From JAAYAY01 sp964429355 (GTDB taxonomy: Bacteria > Planctomycetota > Planctomycetia > Pirellulales > Thermoguttaceae), in the NCBI GenBank assembly GCA_964429355.1, contig CAYSCH010000284.1, forward strand, positions 1-12,608: a stretch of DNA of 12,608 nt. Direction: 5' to 3'. Of this stretch, positions 1 through 6,477 are shown piece by piece. The translations under genes were made by a program, and so were the position numbers. The notes below the pieces were generated by a model. The model was not told the DNA's origin, did no database searches, and worked only from the letters and a program-made list of their open reading frames with translations. Position 1 is the first letter of the stretch, and every line of letters begins with the position of its first letter.

Positions 1-1
1 C

Positions 2-37
2 TATCCCGGATGGACGCCAGAGCAAGAAAACCAATAA
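2..37 (+). CDS. Possible C-terminal tail of an upstream gene (partial)
   Basis: Frame 2 is open from the window edge and reads YPGWTPEQENQ followed by TAA at 35-37. The tail looks like ordinary protein, and a stop here would leave a normal short spacer before the primase gene. Only eleven residues are visible, so no family can be named and it may equally be chance. The competing reading, a 71-residue ORF from ATG 10 in another frame, turns into low-quality Ser/Thr/Arg-rich sequence where the primase frame takes over. Confidence 0.25.
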   Translation, partial: YPGWTPEQENQ

Positions 38-131
38 TTAAGCGGAACGTTGAAACAAAAACGGCCAACGATGGCTGGAAGTCAACCGGGAGATCCTCGA
101 CAGGATCGACCTGGAAGCCGAATACAAATCG

Positions 132-2828
132 ATGGGCCTCGACATCCGGGGAGGCCCGTCATCTGACGGCTGGGCGTCATGCAAGGTGTTCAAATCGGAT
201 GAGCGGTCACCATCGGCTGGTGTAAACCTGACCGGCGAGCATCCGCACCGTGGCCGCTACAAGTGCTTCACTGGCGAGTGCGAGAACTTGAGCTTCTTCG
301 AGTTCTGCGTTCGTGCCGGCCGGTTCCCTGACTGGAAGGAAGCTCGCAACCACTTCCGCCAGCAGCTCGGGATCAAGGCGCCGACGGGGAAGAAGAAGCC
401 GCCACAGGAGAAGCTGGTCTTCCGCGACTACAACGAGAACCTGGTGCGGTCCTGGTGTACCCACAAACCGCCGATCGTGCCGTGGGCCGTGCGGATCGCC
501 GGGGGCCAGATCACCGGGTATCCGGCGACGAACCAGAAGTTCACCTGCATCGCGATCCCCGTGTTCGGGCCGCATGGCGCCGACGACGATCCGGTTGGCT
601 ACCAGATCTACAACAAGTCGGGACGCACCCTGCCTGTGTTCCAGGGCAAGGGACAGCCGGCCAGGCAGGTGAAGATCAAGACCGTCGAGGGCTCCGAGGC
701 CGGCTGGATGAACCGGTATGCCCTCGGCAACCTGGCAACGGCCGAGATCGTCTGGAAGGTCGAGGGCCCCGCCGACATGCTGGCTCTGCAGTCGGTCATT
801 CCGGCCGAGCTCCTGACGAAGCACCTGGTGGTCACCAACTCCAGCGGGACCGGCGGCCTGCTGTCCGATGAGCATCTCGACCTCCTGGCCGGCAAGGTGG
901 TCTACGTGCTGCACGACTGCGACGTCGACGGCCAGGCCGGCGGCTCGAAGTGGGCCGAGGCCCTGAGCTACATCTGCCCGGAGGTGCGCCACGTCCGCCT
1001 GCCCTACGAGATCGAGCCGAACCACGGCAAGGATCTCCGCGACTGGCTGATCGAGGGACACGGCTACCAGGAGTTGCTTGAGCTAGCCGCCGCCGCGGAT
1101 GTCGTGAAGCGGCCGACCGAAGTGAACGAGACCGGCGAAGTGGTCGAGAAAGACCGCGACCCCTTGGCCATGGAGAAGCTGATCCTCACCAATTTGTGCG
1201 TCGAAGCAATCGGCGAATTCCCTGATGGCACCATCAAACTATTTTCGAGATCGCGAAAGAAAGAGAGCTTGGTTTCGAACGTCAATCGCCTGACGCGAAC
1301 AGACCTGATTCAGCTTGTTGGGGAGCCCGCAAAGCAGCACGTCTTCGAAGGCTCGGCCGATGGTGGCTCGCCAAGCCAGTACCACATCAACGCCGTGCGT
1401 GAGGCGATCGCCATGCTGGCCGGAAAGCGACGAATTATCCACCAGGAGACCCGCGGGCCTGGCTGCTGGCTCGGTGATGATAGCAGCATTCTCGTCGTCG
1501 GGTCCGGGCAGCTCTTGCGATGGGACGGGGCCAAAGCCGAGATCATCGACCATCCCTTTGTCTCCGGACAGCATATCGATCTATCGCGTCCGGAGAAATG
1601 GTGTGACTTCGATTGGCTGGCGAACTGCCTTAATACCATGACCGCGGAAGAATGTCAGTCACCCGTCATCGAATTGATTGACCAGTTCGAGAAGTTCAAC
1701 TGGCGACATTCGGGAATGCACATCATCGCGGCTGGGCTTGTGTTGGCGACGTACGTGCAGACGATTTGGCCCTGGCGCCCGATGGCGACGGTCAACGGGG
1801 AATCCGGTTCTGCCAAGAGCACGTTCTTCGAACTGCTCAAAGACGTATTCTCTTCGCTCGCGATCCTTGCCTCAAAGTGCACCGAGGCCGGCGTCCGGCA
1901 AGCAGTCGCAAACGCGGCATGGGTGTTACTCCTGGACGAATTCGAAAACGACCGGCATCGGCAACAGATTCTCGACCTACTCCGCACGTCGAGCAACAAC
2001 AGCGTACAGCTCCGCGGAACACAAGACCACAGAGGTGTCCGGTTTGGACTGCGCCACATCGTCTGGACAGCGGCTATTGAGAGTGGCCTATTCCGGCAGC
2101 CGGACATGAATAGGTTCCTGAATTTTGAACTGCAGAAGCTCGTCAGCCAGGCGTGGATTGACTTGCCGCCAAAAGTCGAGCGAGAAGCCCTGGGAAAGCG
2201 ACTCCTAGCGTCGGCCGTATACTGCGCTCCAAAGGCCCTGCAGCTCAATGACCAGCTTCGTCGCGTGAAGATCCCTGGCGTTGACAGCCGAGTCATCGAC
2301 AACCTTGCCGTTGCCGCGGCGATGTTGACCGTGGCCGGCGTCTATGCCGAAGCGAACGGCGAAGACATCTTGGTCGACCTTGCCACCAAGATCCGCGCAG
2401 ACCAGCAGGTGATTCGCACGGATCACGAGACGCTTATGAGGGAGCTGCTCTCCAAGAGAGTGATGATCGAAAAGGGGCAATTCGCGACTGTGGCCGAGAT
2501 CCTGCTTCACAAGACCAGTAGCGACTCGGATTGCTTGGCACAGGAGGGGGTATCCAAAGTCGAGGTAAAGGGTCAGGAGTACCTCTTCATCGCCCACGAT
2601 GTCGTGAGGGACGGGCTATTAAGAGGGACGGTCTGGAAGGATCAACGTATCGACCAGTTGCTTGGCGCGATGGAAGGAGCAGAGACGGGCAAGGATGTCC
2701 GGCACCGCATTTCCGGCGTCAGGCAGTACGGGCTCCGAATCCCGTGGTACGTTATCGATCGTGAGTTCCTGGCAGAAGACAAATACGAGGGATCCGAAGG
2801 CACCCAACAAAGGGGAGGTGACTTTTGA
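132..2828 (+). CDS. Primase-helicase fusion (Toprim plus P-loop ATPase)
   Basis: Likely replication protein that makes primers and unwinds DNA at the element's origin. From ATG 132 it is 898 residues. Residues 17-50 hold a CHC2-like zinc motif in degenerate form (C17, then C45-x4-C50). The Toprim domain shows VEGPADML with E211 and the acidic HDCDVDG motif with D262, D264 and D266. The C-terminal half carries Walker A GESGSAKST at 556-564 and Walker B VLLLDEFE with D602 and E603, followed by an SF3- or DnaB-like ATPase core. ATG 132 is probably not the true start: the same frame is open back to 54 and reads WLEVNREILDRIDLEAEYKSM just before it, the usual opening of such primases as I recall them, but it offers no ATG, GTG or TTG. 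GC3 drops sharply near residue 350. The family call is firm; the exact class of helicase is not. Confidence 0.85.
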   Translation: MGLDIRGGPSSDGWASCKVFKSDERSPSAGVNLTGEHPHRGRYKCFTGECENLSFFEFCVRAGRFPDWKEARNHFRQQLGIKAPTGKKKPPQEKLVFRDYNENLVRSWCTHKPPIVPWAVRIAGGQITGYPATNQKFTCIAIPVFGPHGADDDPVGYQIYNKSGRTLPVFQGKGQPARQVKIKTVEGSEAGWMNRYALGNLATAEIVWKVEGPADMLALQSVIPAELLTKHLVVTNSSGTGGLLSDEHLDLLAGKVVYVLHDCDVDGQAGGSKWAEALSYICPEVRHVRLPYEIEPNHGKDLRDWLIEGHGYQELLELAAAADVVKRPTEVNETGEVVEKDRDPLAMEKLILTNLCVEAIGEFPDGTIKLFSRSRKKESLVSNVNRLTRTDLIQLVGEPAKQHVFEGSADGGSPSQYHINAVREAIAMLAGKRRIIHQETRGPGCWLGDDSSILVVGSGQLLRWDGAKAEIIDHPFVSGQHIDLSRPEKWCDFDWLANCLNTMTAEECQSPVIELIDQFEKFNWRHSGMHIIAAGLVLATYVQTIWPWRPMATVNGESGSAKSTFFELLKDVFSSLAILASKCTEAGVRQAVANAAWVLLLDEFENDRHRQQILDLLRTSSNNSVQLRGTQDHRGVRFGLRHIVWTAAIESGLFRQPDMNRFLNFELQKLVSQAWIDLPPKVEREALGKRLLASAVYCAPKALQLNDQLRRVKIPGVDSRVIDNLAVAAAMLTVAGVYAEANGEDILVDLATKIRADQQVIRTDHETLMRELLSKRVMIEKGQFATVAEILLHKTSSDSDCLAQEGVSKVEVKGQEYLFIAHDVVRDGLLRGTVWKDQRIDQLLGAMEGAETGKDVRHRISGVRQYGLRIPWYVIDREFLAEDKYEGSEGTQQRGGDF

Positions 2829-2830
2829 TC

Positions 2831-2920
2831 GTGGGACAGTGGGACAGCAATGGGACAGCTTGTGGGACAGGGTTTTCCCGTATTTTCCAGGCTCAAACGG
2901 GCTTCTGTCCCACTGTCCTA
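2831..2920. repeat. Left TGGGACA cluster
   Basis: Four direct TGGGACA copies begin at 2832, 2840, 2851 and 2863, so the spacings are 8, 11 and 12 bases. Two copies in opposite orientation follow: TGTCCCA at 2906-2912 and the one-mismatch TGTCCTA at 2914-2920, again 8 bases apart. The 20 bases at 2831-2850 recur exactly at 3033-3052. The 8-base phasing of the doublets suggests paired sites for one DNA-binding protein. Confidence 0.9.
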
Positions 2921-3024
2921 CAAATATCTATTTCACATATACACGTGCGTGAGAAAGAGAGTTGCGAGAGAACTGATGAGTTAATGAGGTCCATTTTGGT
3001 CTCCGTAGGGGTGTGTGTATTTCA

Positions 3025-3122
3025 TGGGACAGGTGGGACAGTGGGACAGCAAACGCAATCCGTTGTCCCACAAAGGCTTACCGCCAGAACGTAATGGGGC
3101 AAGCATGGGACAGCGTGGGGCA
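3025..3122. repeat. Right TGGGACA cluster
   Basis: Direct copies begin at 3025, 3034, 3042 and 3106. An inverted TGTCCCA sits at 3064-3070, and TGGGGCA variants occur at 3095-3101 and 3116-3122. The doublet at 3033-3052 is a perfect copy of 2831-2850. The extended inverted site TTGTCCCACAA at 3063-3073 mirrors TTGTGGGACAG at 2860-2870, so conservation reaches beyond the 7-mer in places. Confidence 0.9.
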
Positions 3123-3172
3123 GGCTTCTTTCATCTTCGCTGATTGGGATAAATAGGAAAGGCTTAGGCAAA

Positions 3173-3778
3173 ATGGGTAATCAAGCCAAGCGACATACCG
3201 ACGCCCCCAGCATGGACACGACCACGACCAACTATCTATCTGACCTACCCCTGACGCAACTCCGGCAGATTCTCGCGCAGACTGAGGACTCGGCGGGAGC
3301 TGCGTCTCAGGGCGCCCGTATCATCCGGCGTATCATCGCCGAGCAAGAACGGGCCGAGCCCCACCTCACCCAAGGCGATGGAGTTCGTTTTGTCGACCCC
3401 ACCCTGGTTGGCGAACGGCAGACCCACGGGGCCCAGATCGGCCGGCCTGTGGATCGCCACCGGGTGCCAGAGTGGTTCCGTCTTCGCCTCGTAGAAACGC
3501 TGGGGGTTCCTCGATCGCATCAATCCCGTGGGTGCCTCGTGGACTGGGTCCGCAACACCTGCGGCGCTACGTGGCTCGATCACTGGGGGACGGTTTCGTT
3601 TCCGAACGGTGAAGAGGTATTCGTGTCCGAGCCGTACCACTTGACGCCGGTCCAGATGCAGAACATCGCGAAGATTGCTGAGGCAACTGGCTGCGATGTG
3701 TGGGTCACGGCTACGTCTTCCTGGTATCCGACCAAGACACTTCGAAGCGAGTTCTGGCAGAAAAGGAAGGAGGCGTGA
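3173..3778 (+). CDS. Hypothetical protein, 201 residues
   Basis: I cannot assign a function. The start ATG 3173 has AGGAAAGG at 3155-3162; ATG 3212 (residue 14) is a possible alternative. The N-terminal third is polar and looks like a helical or disordered segment. The C-terminal half, from about residue 98, is more structured: VPEWFRLRL, GCLVDWV, then WLDHWGTVSF and EPYHLTPVQM, followed by a Trp/Tyr-rich stretch. That pattern looks familiar from uncharacterised planctomycete proteins, but this is memory only. No signal peptide, membrane segment or catalytic motif is evident. It is the first gene after the repeat region and probably starts a small operon with the next gene, whose Shine-Dalgarno overlaps its last codons. 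Confidence 0.75.
   Translation: MGNQAKRHTDAPSMDTTTTNYLSDLPLTQLRQILAQTEDSAGAASQGARIIRRIIAEQERAEPHLTQGDGVRFVDPTLVGERQTHGAQIGRPVDRHRVPEWFRLRLVETLGVPRSHQSRGCLVDWVRNTCGATWLDHWGTVSFPNGEEVFVSEPYHLTPVQMQNIAKIAEATGCDVWVTATSSWYPTKTLRSEFWQKRKEA
3767..3773 (+). promoter_or_regulatory. Strong ribosome binding site for the gene at 3782
   Basis: AAGGAGG lies eight bases before ATG 3782 and within the final codons of the preceding gene, which ends at 3778. This fixes the start of the gapped gene and suggests translational coupling. Confidence 0.75.
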
Positions 3779-3781
3779 TCC

Positions 3782-4008
3782 ATGATCGTGGTGCACCTCG
3801 ACGGACACGAGCGGCGATCATTCGACGACTGGGATGAGGCCGAGGCGTACACACAATCGATTTTCCCTGATTGNNNNNNNNNNGCGACTTCACGCCGGCG
3901 GCGTCCCCCTACGTGGTCGACGTGTTCGCTGATTCGGATTGGTTCGATGAGTCGACTGGTCGAGAGACGGCGTTTCCGGTTGGCCAGATCAAGGAGATTT
4001 CTGAGTAA
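3782..4008 (+). CDS. Hypothetical protein interrupted by a 10-N assembly gap
   Basis: From ATG 3782 the frame gives MIVVHLDGHERRSFDDWDEA and continues to IFPD, where ten Ns (3874-3883) break it. After the gap the sensible reading is a different frame: DFTPAASPYVVDVFADSDWF and on to QIKEISE, ending in TAA at 4006-4008 just before the next gene's ribosome binding site. The two halves look like one small acidic protein of 70 or more residues. Ten Ns is a common placeholder, and continuity requires a true gap length of 2 modulo 3. Reading straight through the Ns would fuse this gene to the next one, which is an artefact. No domain recognised. Confidence 0.65.
3874..3883. other. Assembly gap (10 N)
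   Basis: Ten unresolved bases inside a coding region. The frames on either side disagree by one base, so the number is unlikely to be the real distance. Confidence 0.95.
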
Positions 4009-4021
4009 GGAGACACGATCC

Positions 4022-4381
4022 ATGAGCTATCACTCGCTGATCCCACTCAACAATCGCCCCTACGACCAATACCTCGGCCGGCCTTGCGGCGTCAACCGCA
4101 TCAAATGGCGTTGCATGTCTCCCGACGAAAAACGCGAAGCGATCCGCCTGGCCGAGTTGGCCGAGATCGAGCGGCAGACGCGGCTGCGAGAACAGCCCGA
4201 TCCATTTTCCACGGAGGCACACGTTGACCCAGCCACCCCGACGCGGCTCGCGACTTTCGCAGATGATGCCGAGGCCGACACCGAGGCCGGCGGCGCCATC
4301 CCCCACGCCCCAGCAGCCGGCCCAGCCGGCGCCACAGGCCCAACGGCTCGACACGCCGGAGCTACGGCGGGCAATCGATGA
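4022..4381 (+). CDS. Hypothetical protein, up to 119 residues
   Basis: ATG 4022 follows AAGGAG at 4007-4012 with good spacing. The first 65 or so residues look genuine: MSYHSLIPLNNRPYDQYLGR, then CMSPDEKREAIRLAELAEIE and a charged helix. From about 4215 the frame becomes Ala/Gly/Thr-rich and lower in quality, while another frame begins to look coding. The protein may really end in this frame and overlap the next gene, or a +1 shift may join its N-terminus to the downstream frame, giving a protein of roughly 135 residues. Function unknown. The sequence has no membrane segment or recognisable enzyme motif. Confidence 0.6.
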   Translation: MSYHSLIPLNNRPYDQYLGRPCGVNRIKWRCMSPDEKREAIRLAELAEIERQTRLREQPDPFSTEAHVDPATPTRLATFADDAEADTEAGGAIPHAPAAGPAGATGPTARHAGATAGNR

Positions 4382-4430
4382 GATCATTTCACGGCGGTTT
4401 GGCGATTGCGGCCAGGCCGGCGACAAGTAA
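4224..4430 (+). CDS. Small overlapping ORF or frameshifted C-terminus, 68 residues
   Basis: A TTG at 4224 has GGAGG at 4213-4217, six bases upstream, and opens a frame overlapping the previous gene by 158 bases. It reads MTQPPRRGSRLSQMMPRPTP, then a Pro/Gln/Ala-rich linker, then LDTPELRRAIDEIISRRFGD, a plausible amphipathic helix near the C-terminus. It stops at 4430, close before the next ribosome binding site. The helix and the position make this a better C-terminal reading than the Ala/Gly-rich tail of the overlapping frame. It could be a separate gene or the second half of one gene split by a frameshift. No function recognised. Confidence 0.45.
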   Translation: MTQPPRRGSRLSQMMPRPTPRPAAPSPTPQQPAQPAPQAQRLDTPELRRAIDEIISRRFGDCGQAGDK

Positions 4431-4455
4431 CCAGTTTCAGGAGGTCTTTCAAATC

Positions 4456-4830
4456 ATGAGCAAGCAATCAACCAGACACCAGGTCGCACGTGACCGGCAG
4501 CAGACTGACCAGGCCGGCCGATTCAAAGGGTTCGCGGCCGTCTTACATCGCAGGGGCCAGGCCCCGCGAACGATCGCGGAGAAGGTCTCTCAGCCACCGG
4601 ATGCAGACGAGCATCGAGTTCGCATTTCGGCGTCAAGCGATCCGCTCCTGCAAGCGACCGGCGCCCAGTCGATCGAGGAACTCGATTCTCTGATGGACGA
4701 GGTCCTGGTGGACATTGGCGCCGAGCTGCCCGAGACCGGGCCGGCGTCCTTCCTGACCGGCGACAACAACGGTCTTCCGCTGTTCACTCCATCGACGGCG
4801 ATCGATTTGGGGAGCGTCGACTGGCCGTAA
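4456..4830 (+). CDS. Hypothetical protein, 124 residues
   Basis: ATG 4456 is preceded by AGGAGG at 4439-4444. The frame is open further upstream, but this is the start with a ribosome binding site. The N-terminus (MSKQSTRHQVARDRQQTDQA) is polar and basic. The C-terminal half is acidic, with IEELDSLMDEVLVDIGAELP as a likely helix and a Gly/Asn/Pro-rich tail ending in DLGSVDWP. There is no signal peptide, membrane helix or known motif. It sits in a run of small unknown genes between the replication and packaging modules, where phage accessory genes are common. Confidence 0.7.
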   Translation: MSKQSTRHQVARDRQQTDQAGRFKGFAAVLHRRGQAPRTIAEKVSQPPDADEHRVRISASSDPLLQATGAQSIEELDSLMDEVLVDIGAELPETGPASFLTGDNNGLPLFTPSTAIDLGSVDWP

Positions 4831-4886
4831 CTGGTCAGGGCCGTCCGTCGTTTACTGTTTGCGTTTTACATCAGGAGCCAATCGTT

Positions 4887-5639
4887 ATGTTCGATTTCAA
4901 AAAACTGGCAGCCGGCGTCAAGGGCTACTTCCAAGCGGAGGAGCTGCAGCGCGCCAGCGATTACACCACCCTCGTCTGCCAGTGTGCCGATGGCACTCAG
5001 CCTGGCGACGCGGCAGAGGTCGCGGGCATCCTCCGCGATGCGGGCAAATCCGTCGACGACCTGCAGGCCGACGTCGAGAGGTTACTTCAGAGACAAGCCG
5101 ACAGCCGCATTCTCGACGACCGAGCCGGTCGCCAGGAGCGTTTCCGGGCCGCATGTGACCGCCAGGCCGAGGCCGAGGCCGAGCGGGCAGACGCAATCGC
5201 GAGGCTCGATGCTGAGATCCAGGCAGCGGCGTCCGAGCGGCGACAAGCGGAGCGGGCCCTCGCGGAGATCGACGCAGCCGAGCGCCGGCTGAAAGACTCG
5301 TCCTCCGCCTCGCTCCACCAGCAGTTCCGAGCACTGGCCGGACAGGCCCGCGACCTAGAGGTCGAACGCCGGCGTGCGATACGCGACCGGGATGAGGTAG
5401 GCGGCATCCTGCCAGGTCTGCAGGAGGCCACCAGCGTCGGCTCCAGGGCGGACCGCGAGCGCAACACCGAGCGTTTCCAGCGGGCAGAGGCAGCCCACCG
5501 CGCGGCGGCTGCCAAGGTCGAGGATCTCGAAAGGCGGATGGCGGATCTCCGACAGCAGCAAGATCGCCTGCGCGGGATGATGTTGGAGCCGACCCTGCCC
5601 GTCGAGCAGCTCGACGCGATCGCGGCCGAGGCTGAGTAA
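4887..5639 (+). CDS. Coiled-coil protein, 250 residues (paralogue 1)
   Basis: ATG 4887 has AGGAG at 4873-4877. After a short N-terminal domain (MFDFKKLAAGVKGYF, then a possible CQC at 31-33), residues 55-235 are almost continuous Ala/Glu/Arg/Gln heptad-like sequence, strongly predicted by eye to be a long coiled coil broken near residues 170-185 by GG and Pro. The tail reads LPVEQLDAIAAEAE. Residues 118-170 align without gaps to residues 49-101 of the protein encoded at 5782 (about 18 of 53 identical), so the two look like tandem duplicates. The function is unknown. A structural or scaffolding role is possible from the shape and from the position before the terminase genes, but coiled-coil composition alone is weak evidence. 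Confidence 0.75.
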   Translation: MFDFKKLAAGVKGYFQAEELQRASDYTTLVCQCADGTQPGDAAEVAGILRDAGKSVDDLQADVERLLQRQADSRILDDRAGRQERFRAACDRQAEAEAERADAIARLDAEIQAAASERRQAERALAEIDAAERRLKDSSSASLHQQFRALAGQARDLEVERRRAIRDRDEVGGILPGLQEATSVGSRADRERNTERFQRAEAAHRAAAAKVEDLERRMADLRQQQDRLRGMMLEPTLPVEQLDAIAAEAE

Positions 5640-5781
5640 TGTTTCTCCGTCGGCTGAGTCGCCACGCCCGTCCTCCTTCGCGGCGTGGTGACCCGGCCGA
5701 TCCGGCAGCCGGCCTGCCTTGGACCGCGGGCTGGCTGCCACCTTTCATCCACACCCCCACATTTCGTCGAGGATCTGATTT

Positions 5782-6204
5782 ATGCAAGACCGACAACGTG
5801 ACGCAGAGATCGCATCCGGCCGAGCTGGTGCCGAGTTACGTTACCGATCCGCACTAGCACGGCTGCAGGCCGCACGCGTTGCGCGTCGCCAGGCGGCTTG
5901 CGACCTGGCCGAGGCCGAGGCCGAGCGCAAGGCGGCCCTCGCATCACTGCAGGAGATCGCAGCAGCCGAGAAACGGTTACGTGCGTCCGCACCCTGGGAG
6001 ATCCAGGCGAGGCTGCAGACGATCGCCGGGGCCGTCGCGTTGAATCGGAACCGCCGAGAGTTGGCAAGCCGCGATGCGGACGGCGCCCTGGTCGAGCAGC
6101 TCGACGCCGAGTTTGCCGGATTGCAGCAGCGGCTCGATCACCTCCGCCACCAGGCGTTGCAGGCAGAGCCCGATATTGACCCACACGCGGTTGAGCCCGT
6201 GTGA
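5782..6204 (+). CDS. Coiled-coil protein, 140 residues (paralogue 2)
   Basis: ATG 5782 follows a modest GAGG at 5770-5773. Nearly the whole protein is Ala/Arg/Glu/Leu-rich helix: RSALARLQAARVARRQAA, EIAAAEKRLRAS, EQLDAEFAGLQQRLDHLR. It lacks the N-terminal domain of its neighbour at 4887 but matches that protein's central region (residues 49-101 against 118-170). Short conserved blocks are L.EI.AAE(R/K)RL and a later AG. The DNA also shares a GCCGAGGCCGAGGCCGAGC run with paralogue 1, though this may only reflect Ala-Glu codons. A 142-base spacer with no clear gene separates the two. Unknown function. Confidence 0.7.
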   Translation: MQDRQRDAEIASGRAGAELRYRSALARLQAARVARRQAACDLAEAEAERKAALASLQEIAAAEKRLRASAPWEIQARLQTIAGAVALNRNRRELASRDADGALVEQLDAEFAGLQQRLDHLRHQALQAEPDIDPHAVEPV

Positions 6205-6477
6205 CTGTCAGCCGCCGATCACCCGGCGGCGAATCCGAGCGGTGCGAGCTGTGACCGGTTCTCCTTGGTTGCAGCGACCCCGCGAGGTTGCAGTCGGTCG
6301 GTCGGAGGTGGCGACCGGCCGGCTGCATGATTGTACATGGATGCGGTCGCCCCCTGGGGTGGTTACGGGTCCTCCGCCAGGGTCGCCGAGCGAGCGATCC
6401 GCCGCATCCCGCCAGACAAGGGCATAACCTGCAGTTAGTGTTGTTTTTTTGAGAGACTCCAAATAGGGGGAGGTCAC
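6205..6477. other. Non-coding segment before the terminase genes, candidate packaging site or leader
   Basis: No credible ORF is visible in these 273 bases. They contain a 7-bp perfect inverted repeat at 6211-6230, a pair of GGTTGCAG direct repeats at 6267-6274 and 6286-6293, and an 8-bp inverted repeat, GGCGACCG at 6310-6317 with CGGTCGCC at 6344-6351. A T7 run lies at 6444-6450 shortly before the terminase ribosome binding site. Phage cos or pac sites often lie just upstream of, or within, the small terminase gene, so this is a reasonable place to look. The assignment is positional only; a promoter and leader is the alternative. Confidence 0.4.
6211..6230 (+). terminator. GC-rich hairpin after the coiled-coil gene
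   Basis: GCCGCCG (6211-6217) and CGGCGGC (6224-6230) pair perfectly around a six-base loop, seven bases after the stop codon at 6202-6204. No U-tract follows, so it is not a standard intrinsic terminator. It may stabilise the transcript end or be part of the structured region before the terminase genes. Confidence 0.35.

Larger units (their letters stand above)
2829..3172. other. Non-coding repeat-rich region, candidate replication origin
   Basis: No convincing gene lies in these 344 bases. They contain eight exact TGGGACA copies on the plus strand (starting at 2832, 2840, 2851, 2863, 3025, 3034, 3042 and 3106). There are two TGGGGCA variants (3095, 3116), two TGTCCCA copies (2906, 3064) and one TGTCCTA (2914). 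The copies form a left and a right cluster around an AT-rich patch at about 2921-2942. Short iterated sites next to an AT-rich tract, directly downstream of a primase-helicase gene, fit an iteron-type origin. That function is inferred, not shown. A role in transcriptional control of the next gene is the main alternative. Confidence 0.6.

Noticed and set aside
207..1061. Long minus-strand ORF of 284 residues opposite the primase
   Set aside because: It lies opposite the high-GC3 part of a well-supported gene, where antisense stops are rare. Its sequence is Arg/Leu/Gly/Val-rich with no recognisable motif.
2825..3094. TTG-initiated ORF of 89 residues through the repeat region, with a GGAGG upstream
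   Set aside because: Its content simply translates the TGGGACA repeats, and the upstream GGAGG overlaps the end of the primase gene. No independent coding signal.
2831..3122. TGGGACA array as a CRISPR
   Set aside because: Repeats are only 7-8 bases, in both orientations, with irregular spacing and no cas genes.
5601..6107. Palindromic GTCGAGCAGCTCGAC present at 5601-5615 and 6091-6105
   Set aside because: Both copies encode VEQLD in coiled-coil genes with strongly biased codons, and they fall at non-equivalent protein positions, so chance and codon use suffice.
6444..6450. T7 run as an intrinsic terminator
   Set aside because: No GC-rich hairpin lies immediately before it, and it sits only 15 bases ahead of the terminase ribosome binding site.
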